Source of the DNA: Acinetobacter guerrae
GTDB taxonomy: Bacteria > Pseudomonadota > Gammaproteobacteria > Pseudomonadales > Moraxellaceae
Direction: 5' to 3'
Assembly (NCBI RefSeq): GCF_009372255.1
Contig: NZ_LXGN01000007.1
Span: 1 to 64,000, forward strand
Length of the DNA: 64,000 nucleotides
This document shows, piece by piece, positions 37,467-46,318 of the stretch (position 1 is its first letter; the number at the start of each line of letters is the position of its first letter). Under the pieces are notes generated by a model. The model worked only from the letters and a program-made list of their open reading frames with translations. It ran no database searches and was not told where the DNA came from. The translations under genes were made by a program, and so were the position numbers.

Positions 37467-38402
37467 TTAACGATCAGAAATCCATGAACCACCTAACCAT
37501 GCTTTTGTTTCAATCGCGATTTTGCAGCAATTAAATGTTTCTCCTGCAATTACATGCACGAGCTTAGAAATATGTCGAGTGTTGGGTAATGCAATTGCGA
37601 TATTTCTTGAAAATTCTGTATGTTGGATAGGTGCGACTTTGATGGTCTTTTGTTGCAAATCACTTTTTACAGCGACCAAAGGTAAAATGGTATAACCCAG
37701 TCCCTCTTTCACCAATTGTTTTTGTACATTGAGATCATTAATTTCAGCCGCTATTTTTAAATCTAATTTCTCAATTTGAAAACCATGATCAATTAAAAAC
37801 CGCAGTTGATGTGGTGAATAAGGCAAAATTAAAGGTAATTCTGAAATTTCAGCTAACTCAACAGCTTTAGACTGATGTAAATCAGAGGAATAAGGCCCGA
37901 TTAACCATAATTGTTCTGCCACAATCTGATGACTATCAATAAACTTTGATGGTACAGAATCATAAAGTAAGGCTAAATCAATCTCTCCTGCCTCTAGCCA
38001 TTCTTTTAAATGTCCTGAGTAACCCACCGATATTTTTAGATTTACGTCAGGAAACTTCTTTTTCATGACACGCATTAAAGCCACAGAAAGTAATTCACTT
38101 AAACTGGCTAAGATCCCAATATGTACCGTGCCTTTAAGCGCTCCATCTTTTGAAGTCAGTTCCATTTTCGCGGCTTCAATTTCTTTTAAGGCACGTCGAG
38201 CATAGTCTTCTAGAACTTTACCTTCCTGTGTCAAACTCATGCCATGCCGCCCACGCTCGAACAACTCGACACCCAATTCTTCTTCAAGTAAATGAATTTG
38301 ACGAGAAACCGCAGGTTGAACAATATTCAGCATCGCTGCGGCTTTGGTAATATTGCGTGTTTCTGAAATAGTCAGAAATGCCCGCAGTTGTTTAATATCC
38401 AT
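37467..38402 (-). CDS. LysR-family regulator divergent from the itaconate-type operon
   Basis: The 311-residue protein has a LysR helix-turn-helix (MDIKQLRAFLTISETRNITK and MLNIVQPAVSRQIHLLEEEL) and an effector domain starting near residue 90. It is divergent from the acyl-CoA dehydrogenase operon by 105 bases. Itaconate-degradation clusters in Pseudomonas are controlled by a LysR regulator in the same position, responding to itaconate, so an equivalent role is likely here. It may also act on the permease gene downstream on its own strand. No inducer can be read from the sequence. Confidence 0.87.
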   Translation of the reverse strand: MDIKQLRAFLTISETRNITKAAAMLNIVQPAVSRQIHLLEEELGVELFERGRHGMSLTQEGKVLEDYARRALKEIEAAKMELTSKDGALKGTVHIGILASLSELLSVALMRVMKKKFPDVNLKISVGYSGHLKEWLEAGEIDLALLYDSVPSKFIDSHQIVAEQLWLIGPYSSDLHQSKAVELAEISELPLILPYSPHQLRFLIDHGFQIEKLDLKIAAEINDLNVQKQLVKEGLGYTILPLVAVKSDLQQKTIKVAPIQHTEFSRNIAIALPNTRHISKLVHVIAGETFNCCKIAIETKAWLGGSWISDR

Positions 38403-38507
38403 ATCAATGCTCTTTTGAGATTACACCCATCAAATTATTCTATTTTAATAATTCGACAATAACAATATATGATCATTAAAACCTTCCAAGTTTGATAAGG
38501 ACATCTC

Positions 38508-39668
38508 ATGAAATCGACTATTGATAATTTTTCTGAAATTCGTGAAGCCGTTCGTGCTTTATGTGCACAGTTTCCTGATGAGTATCATCGTAAAATCGAT
38601 GAGGAAAAAGGCTACCCAGAAGAATTTGTGGATGCCCTCACCCATGCAGGTTGGTTAGCTGCCATGATTCCAGAAGAATACGGCGGTTCTGGTTTAGGTT
38701 TAGCCGAAGCCACTGTCGTTATGGAAGAAATTAACCGTTCGGGCGGTAATGCAGGCGCCTGTCATGGTCAGATGTATAACATGGGAACTTTGCTGCGTCA
38801 TGGTTCAAAAGCGCAAAAAGAATTGTATTTACCAAAGATTGCTAGTGGTGAATGGCGTTTACAATCTATGGGTGTGACTGAGCCAACAGCAGGAACAGAC
38901 ACCACCAAGATTCGCACTACAGCAGTTAAAAAAGGCGATAAATATGTCGTCAATGGTCAAAAAGTCTGGATCTCACGTATCCAACATAGTGACTGGATGA
39001 TTTTATTGGCACGTACTACCCCTCTTGCAGAGGTTCAGAAGAAATCTGAGGGGATGTCTATTTTCATGGTCGATGTGAAAGAAGCGGTCAAACACGGTAT
39101 GACTGTTCGTCCAATTCCCAATATGGTCAACCATGAAACCAACGAATTGTTCTTTGAAAATCTGGAAATTCCTGAAGAAAACCTGATTGGTGAAGAAGGC
39201 AAAGGTTTTAAATACATTCTAGATGGTTTAAATGCAGAACGTACCTTGATTGCAGCCGAATGTATCGGTGATGGTTACTGGTTTATGGATCGTGCTGTGA
39301 AATATGCCAATGACCGCGTGGTATTCGGGCGTCCGATTGGTCAAAATCAGGGTGTACAATTCCCACTTGCTGAATCTTTTGTTGAAATTGAAGCAGCCAA
39401 CCTTATGCGTTTCCGTGCATGCGAATTGTTTGATGCGCATCAAAAATGTGGTGCAGAAGCCAATATGGCGAAATATCTTGCGGCTAAAGCCAGTTGGGAA
39501 GCAGCCAATGCCTGCTTACAAACGCATGGTGGTTTCGGTTTTGCCAACGAATATGATATTGAACGTAAATTCCGCGAAACCCGTTTGTATCAAGTTGCTC
39601 CAATTTCGACCAACCTCATTTTAAGTTATGTGTCTGAACATTTATTAGGTTTACCTCGTTCATTCTAA
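38508..39668 (+). CDS. Acyl-CoA dehydrogenase in the itaconate-type operon
   Basis: The 386-residue flavoenzyme has the three-domain acyl-CoA dehydrogenase pattern: MGVTEPTAGTDTTKIRT near residue 125 binding FAD, VVNGQKVWISRIQHSDW, and the carboxyl helices with QTHGGFGFANEYDIERKFRE, which carry the FAD pyrophosphate site. Pseudomonas aeruginosa has an acyl-CoA dehydrogenase gene in its ict-ich-ccl cluster. A possible role is oxidation of methylsuccinyl-CoA to itaconyl- or mesaconyl-CoA, which itaconate itself does not need. AAGGACATCTC precedes the ATG. It is first in a four-gene operon with gaps of 12 to 25 bases. Confidence 0.88.
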   Translation: MKSTIDNFSEIREAVRALCAQFPDEYHRKIDEEKGYPEEFVDALTHAGWLAAMIPEEYGGSGLGLAEATVVMEEINRSGGNAGACHGQMYNMGTLLRHGSKAQKELYLPKIASGEWRLQSMGVTEPTAGTDTTKIRTTAVKKGDKYVVNGQKVWISRIQHSDWMILLARTTPLAEVQKKSEGMSIFMVDVKEAVKHGMTVRPIPNMVNHETNELFFENLEIPEENLIGEEGKGFKYILDGLNAERTLIAAECIGDGYWFMDRAVKYANDRVVFGRPIGQNQGVQFPLAESFVEIEAANLMRFRACELFDAHQKCGAEANMAKYLAAKASWEAANACLQTHGGFGFANEYDIERKFRETRLYQVAPISTNLILSYVSEHLLGLPRSF

Positions 39669-39686
39669 GATCAAGGGGAACAATTG

Positions 39687-40490
39687 ATGAAAACTACACC
39701 TCATTCATTTCTGTTTGTTCCTGCTAACCGTGTTGAGCGCTTTGAAAAAGCGCTTAATGCAGGCAGTGATGCGGTGATTATTGATCTGGAAGATGCTGTT
39801 CCAGTCGAGCTTAAAATTCAGGCACGTGAGTTATTGTCAGATTGGCTTGCAGCTCATCCTGATCAAGTCGTTATGTTACGTGTCAATTCTCGACAAACCC
39901 AATGGTTTGCCGATGACTTAAATTTACTCAAATATGCAAATGTTTCTGCCATTGTGCTGCCTAAAACTGAGGCACCAGCCGATGTTGAAGCCGTAACACA
40001 AGTGAAAGCAGTGGATGTTTACCCTCTCATTGAAACGCCGCTTGGTTTGGCGCAAGTTCGTGACATTGCTAAAACGGCATATGTCAAAGCCTTGATGTTT
40101 GGCTCAATCGATTTCCAACTCGAAATGGGTATGAACGGTGGCTATACAGAACTGGTGTACTTCCGTAATGAAATTGTGTTGGCGTCTAAACTGGCCAATA
40201 TCGAAGCACCGATTGATGGTGTCACAGTCGATATTAAAAATGATGAACTATTAAATCTTGAAACCACTCAAGCCAAGAATTTAGGGTTTGCAGCTAAGCT
40301 CTGTATCCATCCCTTACAAGTTGAGATGGTAAATCGAGTTTTTCGTCCAAGTGAAGCAGAAGTTGACTGGGCCAAACGTGTGATTGATGCAGTGAATGCA
40401 GCGCAAGGTCAAGCGATTAGTCTGGATGGCAAAATGATTGATTTGCCCGTGATTCGTCGTGCCGAGCAAGTCTTACAGGCTGTAGTTTAG
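39687..40490 (+). CDS. ccl: HpcH/HpaI-family CoA ester lyase, likely (S)-citramalyl-CoA lyase
   Basis: CitE-like lyases of this family cleave citramalyl-CoA to acetyl-CoA and pyruvate, the last step of itaconate degradation. The 267-residue product has FLFVPANRVERFEKAL at the amino end, the metal-site DAVIIDLEDAVP near 30-40, VYPLIETPLGLAQV and LMFGSIDFQLEMG with the second metal aspartate. A TTG one codon earlier could be a start, but the ATG at 39687 has AAGGGGA at a good distance. The neighbours (hydratase and CoA-transferase) make citramalyl-CoA the best substrate guess; malyl-CoA and others remain possible. Confidence 0.87.
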   Translation: MKTTPHSFLFVPANRVERFEKALNAGSDAVIIDLEDAVPVELKIQARELLSDWLAAHPDQVVMLRVNSRQTQWFADDLNLLKYANVSAIVLPKTEAPADVEAVTQVKAVDVYPLIETPLGLAQVRDIAKTAYVKALMFGSIDFQLEMGMNGGYTELVYFRNEIVLASKLANIEAPIDGVTVDIKNDELLNLETTQAKNLGFAAKLCIHPLQVEMVNRVFRPSEAEVDWAKRVIDAVNAAQGQAISLDGKMIDLPVIRRAEQVLQAVV

Positions 40491-40515
40491 TACAGGACTT
40501 TACAGGATCAATAAA

Positions 40516-41379
40516 ATGAATAATTTTGAAGCATGGATTGGTAAAAAAGAAGTCTATCATGATGTTTGTAATGATAAACCGATAGGCATGATGCAAGCGT
40601 TACTCAATCAATATGGACAACCAATTGATGAGCTTCCGCTTTTATTTCATTGGTTATATTTCTTGCCTGTCGTCAACCAGTCTGAACTTGCCGAAGATGG
40701 ACATCCACACAAAGGCAGTTTTTTACCGCCAATTCCTTTTCCAAAACGGATGTGGGCAGGTGGTCGTTTAAAATTTCACGCACCCATTTGTGTCAATCAA
40801 CAACTGCGTCGCGAATCTGAAATTTTAAACGTTGAATTTAAGCAAGGTCGTAGTGGTGATTTATATTTTGTGACTGTGCAGCATTCAATTTTTGCCGATG
40901 ATGTGCTCGCAATTGTGGAAGAACACGATATTGTCTACCGTGAAGCAACCAGTAATCTGCAAAACAAAGGTTCTACACAAGCATCGGAAAAGCCAAAAGC
41001 GCCTGAAAAGTCTGAGCTGCCTGCCAAAAACTATAGCTATAAAAAAAGCTATCCCGTGACCACCCCGACTTTATTCCGTTATTCAGCATTGACATTTAAT
41101 GGTCACAAGATTCACTACGATCGTTCTTATTGTACCCAAATAGAAGGTTATCCAGGTCTAGTGGTACATGGACCTTTACTCGCTACTCTGCTGTTACATT
41201 TCCTGACACAGGAATACCCAGACAAACAGGTCGAGAGTTTCGAATTCCGTGCAGTTAAACCTGTTTTTGATTTTAATGAGTTTTATGTCTGTGGCGATAT
41301 TCAAGAGCAAGACGGTGAACTCTGGATTGAACATGTCGATGGCCAAACTGCCATGCAGGCAAAAGTCAGTTTTAAATAA
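40516..41379 (+). CDS. ich: MaoC/FAS1-like hydratase, likely itaconyl-CoA hydratase
   Basis: The 287-residue protein is a double hot-dog enzyme of the mesaconyl-C4-CoA / itaconyl-CoA hydratase type. The amino half has the FAS1-like dehydratase segment PFPKRMWAGGRLKFHAPI. The carboxyl half has the hydratase-2 motif LTFNGHKIHYDRSYC near residue 197, with the catalytic asparagine/histidine, then YPGLVVHGPLLATLLL. It would convert itaconyl-CoA to citramalyl-CoA. It lies between the lyase and CoA-transferase genes, as ripB/ich does among Pseudomonas itaconate genes. A short charged linker (KAPEKSELPAK) separates the halves. Confidence 0.87.
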   Translation: MNNFEAWIGKKEVYHDVCNDKPIGMMQALLNQYGQPIDELPLLFHWLYFLPVVNQSELAEDGHPHKGSFLPPIPFPKRMWAGGRLKFHAPICVNQQLRRESEILNVEFKQGRSGDLYFVTVQHSIFADDVLAIVEEHDIVYREATSNLQNKGSTQASEKPKAPEKSELPAKNYSYKKSYPVTTPTLFRYSALTFNGHKIHYDRSYCTQIEGYPGLVVHGPLLATLLLHFLTQEYPDKQVESFEFRAVKPVFDFNEFYVCGDIQEQDGELWIEHVDGQTAMQAKVSFK

Positions 41380-41391
41380 GGGAGTTATCTC

Positions 41392-42579
41392 ATGCGACCA
41401 TTAGAAGGAATTACGGTCATTACCCTTGAACACGCCATTGCTGCACCGTTTTGTACGCGTCAGTTGGCAGATCTAGGCGCTCGGGTAATCAAGGTTGAAC
41501 GTCCCAATGTCGGTGACTTTGCCCGCAAATACGATGAACGTGTGGATGGAATGTCTTCACATTTTGTCTGGACAAATCGCTCTAAAGAAAGTTTAACACT
41601 AGATGTCAAAGCAGATCCTGCCAAAGATATTTTACATAAGCTGATTATGCAAGCCGATGTATTGGTACAAAATCTGGCACCTGGTGCAGCGGCGCGTTTA
41701 GGTTTGTCCTATGAAGAACTTTCAAAGATTAACCCTAAAATTATCGTCTGTGATATCTCTGGTTATGGCGATGATCATGACCATCCAGGTCCTTATCGCA
41801 ATAAAAAAGCCTATGACTTATTGATTCAAAGTGAATCTGGCTTTTTATCCATTACAGGTACACCTGATGATTATGTCAAAGCAGGCTGTTCAATTGCCGA
41901 TATTGCTGCGGGCATGTATGCCTATAGCAACATTTTAGCGGCTTTGCTTGAACGCAGCCAAACAGGTAAAGGCAAACGTATCGATGTTTCGATGCTCGAA
42001 AGTATGACAGAATGGATGGGCTATCCTTTGTATTACACGCTACGTGGCGATACCCCACCGCCGCGTACAGGTTCGGCTCATGCCACGATTTATCCTTATG
42101 GGCCTTTTCCTGCTCAAGATGGTCAAGTCATGCTTGGTATTCAAAATGAACGTGAATGGCAAGCATTTTGTCAGATCGTGCTGGAACAGCCAGAAACGGC
42201 AAATCAGCCAGAATTTATCAACAATACCTTGCGTGTTAAAAACCGTGAAGCACTCAAACAGATTATTATTGAATGTTTCGGTCAACTGACTCGTGATCAA
42301 GTGATTGAGCGTCTGGAAAAAGCTAAAATTGCCAATGCCAGTGTCAATGAAATGCAGGATGTCTGGCATCACCCTCAACTTCAAGCGCGTCATCGCTGGA
42401 CAGAAGTCGAAACGCCGATTGGTAAAGTTCCAACTCTCAAGCCCGTCGGTTTAAGTGATGATCAGGATTTTATAATTAAAGCAGTGCCAGATCTCGGTGA
42501 AAACAGTGCTGATATTTTAACTGAGCTTCATTATTCACAACACGAGATTGATTTGCTTAAACAACAGCATGTGATTTAA
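41392..42579 (+). CDS. ict: CaiB/BaiF family CoA-transferase, likely itaconate CoA-transferase
   Basis: Class III CoA-transferases move CoA between carboxylic acids through an aspartyl-CoA intermediate. The 395-residue protein opens MRPLEGITVITLEHAIAAPF and has RQLADLGARVIKVERP, TNRSKESLTLDVK, the KKAYDLLIQSESGFLSITG segment with the catalytic aspartate, and GSAHATIYPYGPF. In this operon it would charge itaconate with CoA from succinyl-CoA. It is the last of four genes and is followed by a terminator 20 bases on. The specific substrate cannot be proven by sequence alone. Confidence 0.87.
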   Translation: MRPLEGITVITLEHAIAAPFCTRQLADLGARVIKVERPNVGDFARKYDERVDGMSSHFVWTNRSKESLTLDVKADPAKDILHKLIMQADVLVQNLAPGAAARLGLSYEELSKINPKIIVCDISGYGDDHDHPGPYRNKKAYDLLIQSESGFLSITGTPDDYVKAGCSIADIAAGMYAYSNILAALLERSQTGKGKRIDVSMLESMTEWMGYPLYYTLRGDTPPPRTGSAHATIYPYGPFPAQDGQVMLGIQNEREWQAFCQIVLEQPETANQPEFINNTLRVKNREALKQIIIECFGQLTRDQVIERLEKAKIANASVNEMQDVWHHPQLQARHRWTEVETPIGKVPTLKPVGLSDDQDFIIKAVPDLGENSADILTELHYSQHEIDLLKQQHVI

Positions 42580-42598
42580 ATCGTACTTTCATAAATAA

Positions 42599-42635
42599 AA
42601 ATGGATTGTATTTTTTTAATGCAATCCTTTTTTAT
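42599..42635 (+). terminator. Terminator of the itaconate-type operon
   Basis: GGATTGTATT and AATGCAATCC pair over ten positions (one G-T wobble) with a T-rich loop, followed by TTTTTTAT, 20 bases past the stop. Confidence 0.85.
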
Positions 42636-42981
42636 ACACGTTTTTCACTTATATGCTTTTCGTATCACAGCTATTAAATCTTAGTATTTTAAAAATCAGT
42701 ATTTTGTTCTTATGATCAAAATAGAAACAACACCGCAGCAAAGTGCGATGTTTATTCAAATCATTGATGAAAGGACATCATCATCATTTAGATCACAATC
42801 CTGTCCATGTTGCCTCAACTGATCCTGCCATGATTTCGACCTACTCTTTAACATGGCATATTTGAGCTTCACAGGTCTGTGGCATGAGTACATATTAGAT
42901 CGTCAATGTCCTTTCAACACCGTATTAAAAAACAAAGATTATGAACATCAATAATCTTTATTTATCGCAGGACATCAGATT
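42636..42981. other. Gap before the sucA-like gene with possible decayed coding fragments
   Basis: About 345 bases separate the operon terminator from the sucA-like gene. Several 30-45-codon frames overlap here: one on the plus strand starts at 42712 (MIKIETTPQQSAMFIQ) and ends CPCCLN, and another reads FNMAYLSFTGLWHEYILD near 42850. They look like pieces of protein broken by frameshifts, but I cannot name a family. The promoter of the sucA-like gene should be here. The ribosome site is TCGCAGGACATCAG, with AGGA about 12 bases before the chosen ATG. Confidence 0.3.
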
Positions 42982-45819
42982 ATGTATATACAAAAGGATA
43001 TGAAAGCACAGATGCAAGAGGTGATCGGCAAAATCAGTACAGATCTGACGCTTTCTGCCGACAGTGCCACATACATTGAAGAGCTGTATGAACAATATCT
43101 GCTTGCACCTGAAACGGTGAGTGAAGATTGGCAACTTTATTTTGGTCAATTTCCTCAAGGCGATCAGCCACACGGCCCGATCAAGCAACAGTTTAAGGAT
43201 CTGGCACGTAATGCACATCGTGTTCAAAACATCGAAAAAACTGAGGTCAGCCCAGAACAACAACTGCGTCAAATTGCAGTAATTAAACTGATCGCGGCTT
43301 ATCGTCATCGTGGTCATCAAAAAGCCAAACTAGACCCATTAGGTTTGGCCAAACGTGAACATGTTGCTGAGCTAGAATTGGCCACGCATGGTTTAACCCA
43401 AGCAGACTTGGCTACATTTTTTTTTACGGATGATCTGGCCATTGGCAAGCCACAAGCAAGCTTAAAAGAGATCATTCAGCACCTTGAAAATACCTATTGC
43501 CAAAGTATTGGTGCTGAATTTACTCATCTTATCAATACTCAGGAACAACGCTGGTTACAACGCCGCTTAGAGCAGACTCAAAATCGTTTTAACTTTAGTG
43601 TTGAAAAGAAAAAACAGATTTTTAATTTACTCAATAAAGCTGAAGGTCTGGAAAAATATCTGGCTAACAAATTTGTAGGTGCCAAACGTTTCGGTGCTGA
43701 AGGTGCCGAAACCTTAGTCCCTTTGATGCACGAAATTATTCAACGCGCAGGTGCAACGGGCACTAAAGAAATTGCGCTTGGCATGTGTCATCGCGGTCGA
43801 TTAAATCAACTGGTCAATATTTTTGGTAAGCATCCCAATGAAATGTTTGCCGAATTTGAAGGTAAATTATTTACCAATTCAGGCTCAGGCGATGTGAAAT
43901 ACCATCAAGGTTATTCATCTAATGTCATGACGGATGGTGGCGAAGTTCATTTAGCACTTCAACCGAATCCATCTCATTTGGAAATCGTTTCCCCTGTTGC
44001 AGTTGGGTCTGCCCGTGCCCGTCAAGATCGTCGTCAAAATGTCGATGAAGTATTGTCTGTGAGTGTACATGGTGATGCTGCATTTGCAGGTCAGGGTGTA
44101 GTGATGGAAGCATTTCAGATGTCACAAACTCGCGCCTATTATGTTGGTGGAACACTGCATGTGATTGTCAATAATCAGGTCGGATTTACCACATCCAATA
44201 TTTTGGATACACGTTCGACTGAATACTGCACAGATGTAGCAAAAACTGTTCAGGCACCAATTTTACATGTGAATGCTGATGACCCAGAAGCAGCAATTTA
44301 TGCGATTCAACTGGCGCATGATTATCGTAAAGAATTTCGTAAAGATATCGTGGTCGATCTCTATTGCTACCGCCGTCGCGGTCATAATGAAGCAGATGAA
44401 CCGTCAGGTACTCAACCGCTTATGTACCAAGTGGTGAACCAATTACCAACCACGCGGAACCTTTACTTAAATCAGTTGATCAATGAAAAAGTTCTGACTC
44501 AAATCGAAGCGGATCACATGTTATTGCAATATCGAGATCGCTTGGATGCAGGTCAGCATGTCACAGATAATCTGGTGCTCGACCCTGATCAAAGCATGTA
44601 TGTCGACTGGGCTCCGTATATTGGTCTAAGTTATAGCGATGAGTGTGATAGCACATTTGATCTCAATCGACTCAAACAATTGGGCGTGATTTTAAATACA
44701 GTACCTGAAGGTTTTGTGTTGCAACGTCAAGTTCAAAAAGCCGTGGATGACCGATTGGCGATGCAAACAGGTGAACTCGCCTTAAACTGGGGCGCTGCTG
44801 AAAATCTGGCTTATGCTACATTAATTGATCAAGATTATTTGGTGCGTATTACTGGTGAAGATGTGGGTCGTGGTACATTTTCACATCGTCATGCGAAATT
44901 ACACAATCAGGTCGATGGCACAACATATATTCCGCATTGCCACATTAAACCAAATCAACCTCATTTCGCTCTGTATGATTCATTACTCACAGAAGAAGCT
45001 GTACTTGCATTTGAATTTGGCTATGCGACGACCACACCAAATAGTCTAGTGATTTGGGAAGCACAATTTGGTGACTTCGTGAACTGCGCTCAGGTCATCA
45101 TCGACCAATTTATCGCCTCAAGCGAAACTAAATGGGAACGTAACTGCGGACTCACGCTATTGCTTCCACACGGTTTTGAAGGTCAAGGGCCTGAACATTC
45201 TTCTGCACGTCTCGAGCGTTTCTTGCAGCTTTGTGGAGAAGATAATATGCAAGTGATCACACCGACCACACCTGCCCAGATTTTTCATGCACTACGTCGT
45301 CAAGCTTTACGCCAAGTCCGTAAACCAATGATTGTGATGTCACCAAAATCATTGTTAAGACATAAACTTGCTACCTCATCATTAGATGAATTGGCAACTG
45401 GCTCATTCCAAACTGTGATCGATGAAATTGATCAGATCAAGACTGAACAGGTTACACGTGTCGTGCTCTGCGCAGGTAAAGTCTATTACGATTTAGTAGA
45501 AAAACGTCGTGAGCAGCAGCTTGAGCATGTCGCTCTGGTGCGGATTGAACAACTTTATCCGTATCCAGAAGCACGTTTAACTGAAATCTTGAGCCAATAT
45601 CCAAATCTGCAACAATTGATTTGGGCACAAGAAGAACCAGAAAATCAGGGTGCATGGTTATTTATGGTTTTACGCCTCTATAAGCTCATGGCAAAACTAG
45701 GCAAAACGGTTGATGTACAGTACGCAGGCAGAGAAACTGCTGCTGCACCCGCATGTGGTTCACCTTACTTACATGCCAAACAACAAGCTGAATTAGTGCA
45801 ACAGGCATTAGGATTATAA
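42982..45819 (+). CDS. Solitary 2-oxoglutarate dehydrogenase E1-type component (SucA paralog)
   Basis: The 945-residue thiamine-diphosphate enzyme is a full-length OGDH E1: amino SADSATYIEELYEQYLLAPE (lipoyl-E2 contact region), LGMCHRGRLNQLVNIFGKHP near 270, LQPNPSHLEIVSPVAVGSAR, and the ThDP motif VHGDAAFAGQG...NNQVGFTTSN near 355-400. The transketolase-like carboxyl half has LPHGFEGQGPEHSSARLERF. It oxidatively decarboxylates a 2-oxoacid on lipoylated E2. No sucB, lpd or sdh gene is near, unlike the TCA-cycle copy that acinetobacters carry elsewhere in gltA-sdh-suc loci, so it is probably a second copy. Alternative starts exist at the ATG codons within the first ten residues. Confidence 0.85.
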   Translation: MYIQKDMKAQMQEVIGKISTDLTLSADSATYIEELYEQYLLAPETVSEDWQLYFGQFPQGDQPHGPIKQQFKDLARNAHRVQNIEKTEVSPEQQLRQIAVIKLIAAYRHRGHQKAKLDPLGLAKREHVAELELATHGLTQADLATFFFTDDLAIGKPQASLKEIIQHLENTYCQSIGAEFTHLINTQEQRWLQRRLEQTQNRFNFSVEKKKQIFNLLNKAEGLEKYLANKFVGAKRFGAEGAETLVPLMHEIIQRAGATGTKEIALGMCHRGRLNQLVNIFGKHPNEMFAEFEGKLFTNSGSGDVKYHQGYSSNVMTDGGEVHLALQPNPSHLEIVSPVAVGSARARQDRRQNVDEVLSVSVHGDAAFAGQGVVMEAFQMSQTRAYYVGGTLHVIVNNQVGFTTSNILDTRSTEYCTDVAKTVQAPILHVNADDPEAAIYAIQLAHDYRKEFRKDIVVDLYCYRRRGHNEADEPSGTQPLMYQVVNQLPTTRNLYLNQLINEKVLTQIEADHMLLQYRDRLDAGQHVTDNLVLDPDQSMYVDWAPYIGLSYSDECDSTFDLNRLKQLGVILNTVPEGFVLQRQVQKAVDDRLAMQTGELALNWGAAENLAYATLIDQDYLVRITGEDVGRGTFSHRHAKLHNQVDGTTYIPHCHIKPNQPHFALYDSLLTEEAVLAFEFGYATTTPNSLVIWEAQFGDFVNCAQVIIDQFIASSETKWERNCGLTLLLPHGFEGQGPEHSSARLERFLQLCGEDNMQVITPTTPAQIFHALRRQALRQVRKPMIVMSPKSLLRHKLATSSLDELATGSFQTVIDEIDQIKTEQVTRVVLCAGKVYYDLVEKRREQQLEHVALVRIEQLYPYPEARLTEILSQYPNLQQLIWAQEEPENQGAWLFMVLRLYKLMAKLGKTVDVQYAGRETAAAPACGSPYLHAKQQAELVQQALGL

Positions 45820-45852
45820 GTAATTTATTATTACTACTTATATCCTCAAAAT

Positions 45853-45889
45853 AAAAAACCGAATAATTAAATTATTCGGTTTTTTATTT
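45853..45889 (+). terminator. Terminator of the sucA-like gene
   Basis: AAAACCGAATAAT and ATTATTCGGTTTT form a 13-bp stem with a short TAA loop followed by TTATTT, 34 bases past the stop. Confidence 0.92.
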
Positions 45890-46033
45890 AAAAAATAATC
45901 TTGGAAAATAATTCATATTACATAATTAATAAAAGTCATGAAAAAAATTAAAACAACAACAACCATAGAAATAAAATATAAAAATAATCTATCACCAATA
46001 TCATGTTTAGTCGTTTTATTCGTTTAACAATAT

Positions 46034-46318
46034 CTAGCTCAAACGCTTATATTTCTTTAATTTCTTATATAAACATAAACGGCTAATCCCCAAAAACTGA
46101 CATGCCTGTGCCTGATTACCTCGTGTATTAATGAGCACAGCAGAGAATACGCCTTTTTCCATTTCTTTTAAAAAATAAGGATATAGCTTACTATCTGTGG
46201 ATGTATCCTGTATTTCCATATGTCTAAGCAATTGATAGACATGCGCTCGAACGACATCAGCAAGCAAAACATCTTTCCCAGAAAAATGATCATGTATCGA
46301 TAATTGTTCCAAATCCAT
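46034..46318 (-). CDS. Small Fis-type helix-turn-helix protein
   Basis: The 94-residue product (102 if the GTG at 46342 is used) has the overall size of Fis. Its carboxyl half carries a Fis-type DNA-binding domain: FLKEMEKGVFSAVLINTRGN followed by the helix-turn-helix QAQACQFLGISRLCLYKKLK. The conserved GN..Q.A..LGI...L.KKL pattern is the classic Fis/NtrC-C-terminal signature. It is not next to dusB, the usual partner of fis, so it may be a paralog or an island-specific nucleoid protein. Neither start has a good ribosome site; I chose the ATG as giving a normal Fis length. Confidence 0.72.
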   Translation of the reverse strand: MDLEQLSIHDHFSGKDVLLADVVRAHVYQLLRHMEIQDTSTDSKLYPYFLKEMEKGVFSAVLINTRGNQAQACQFLGISRLCLYKKLKKYKRLS

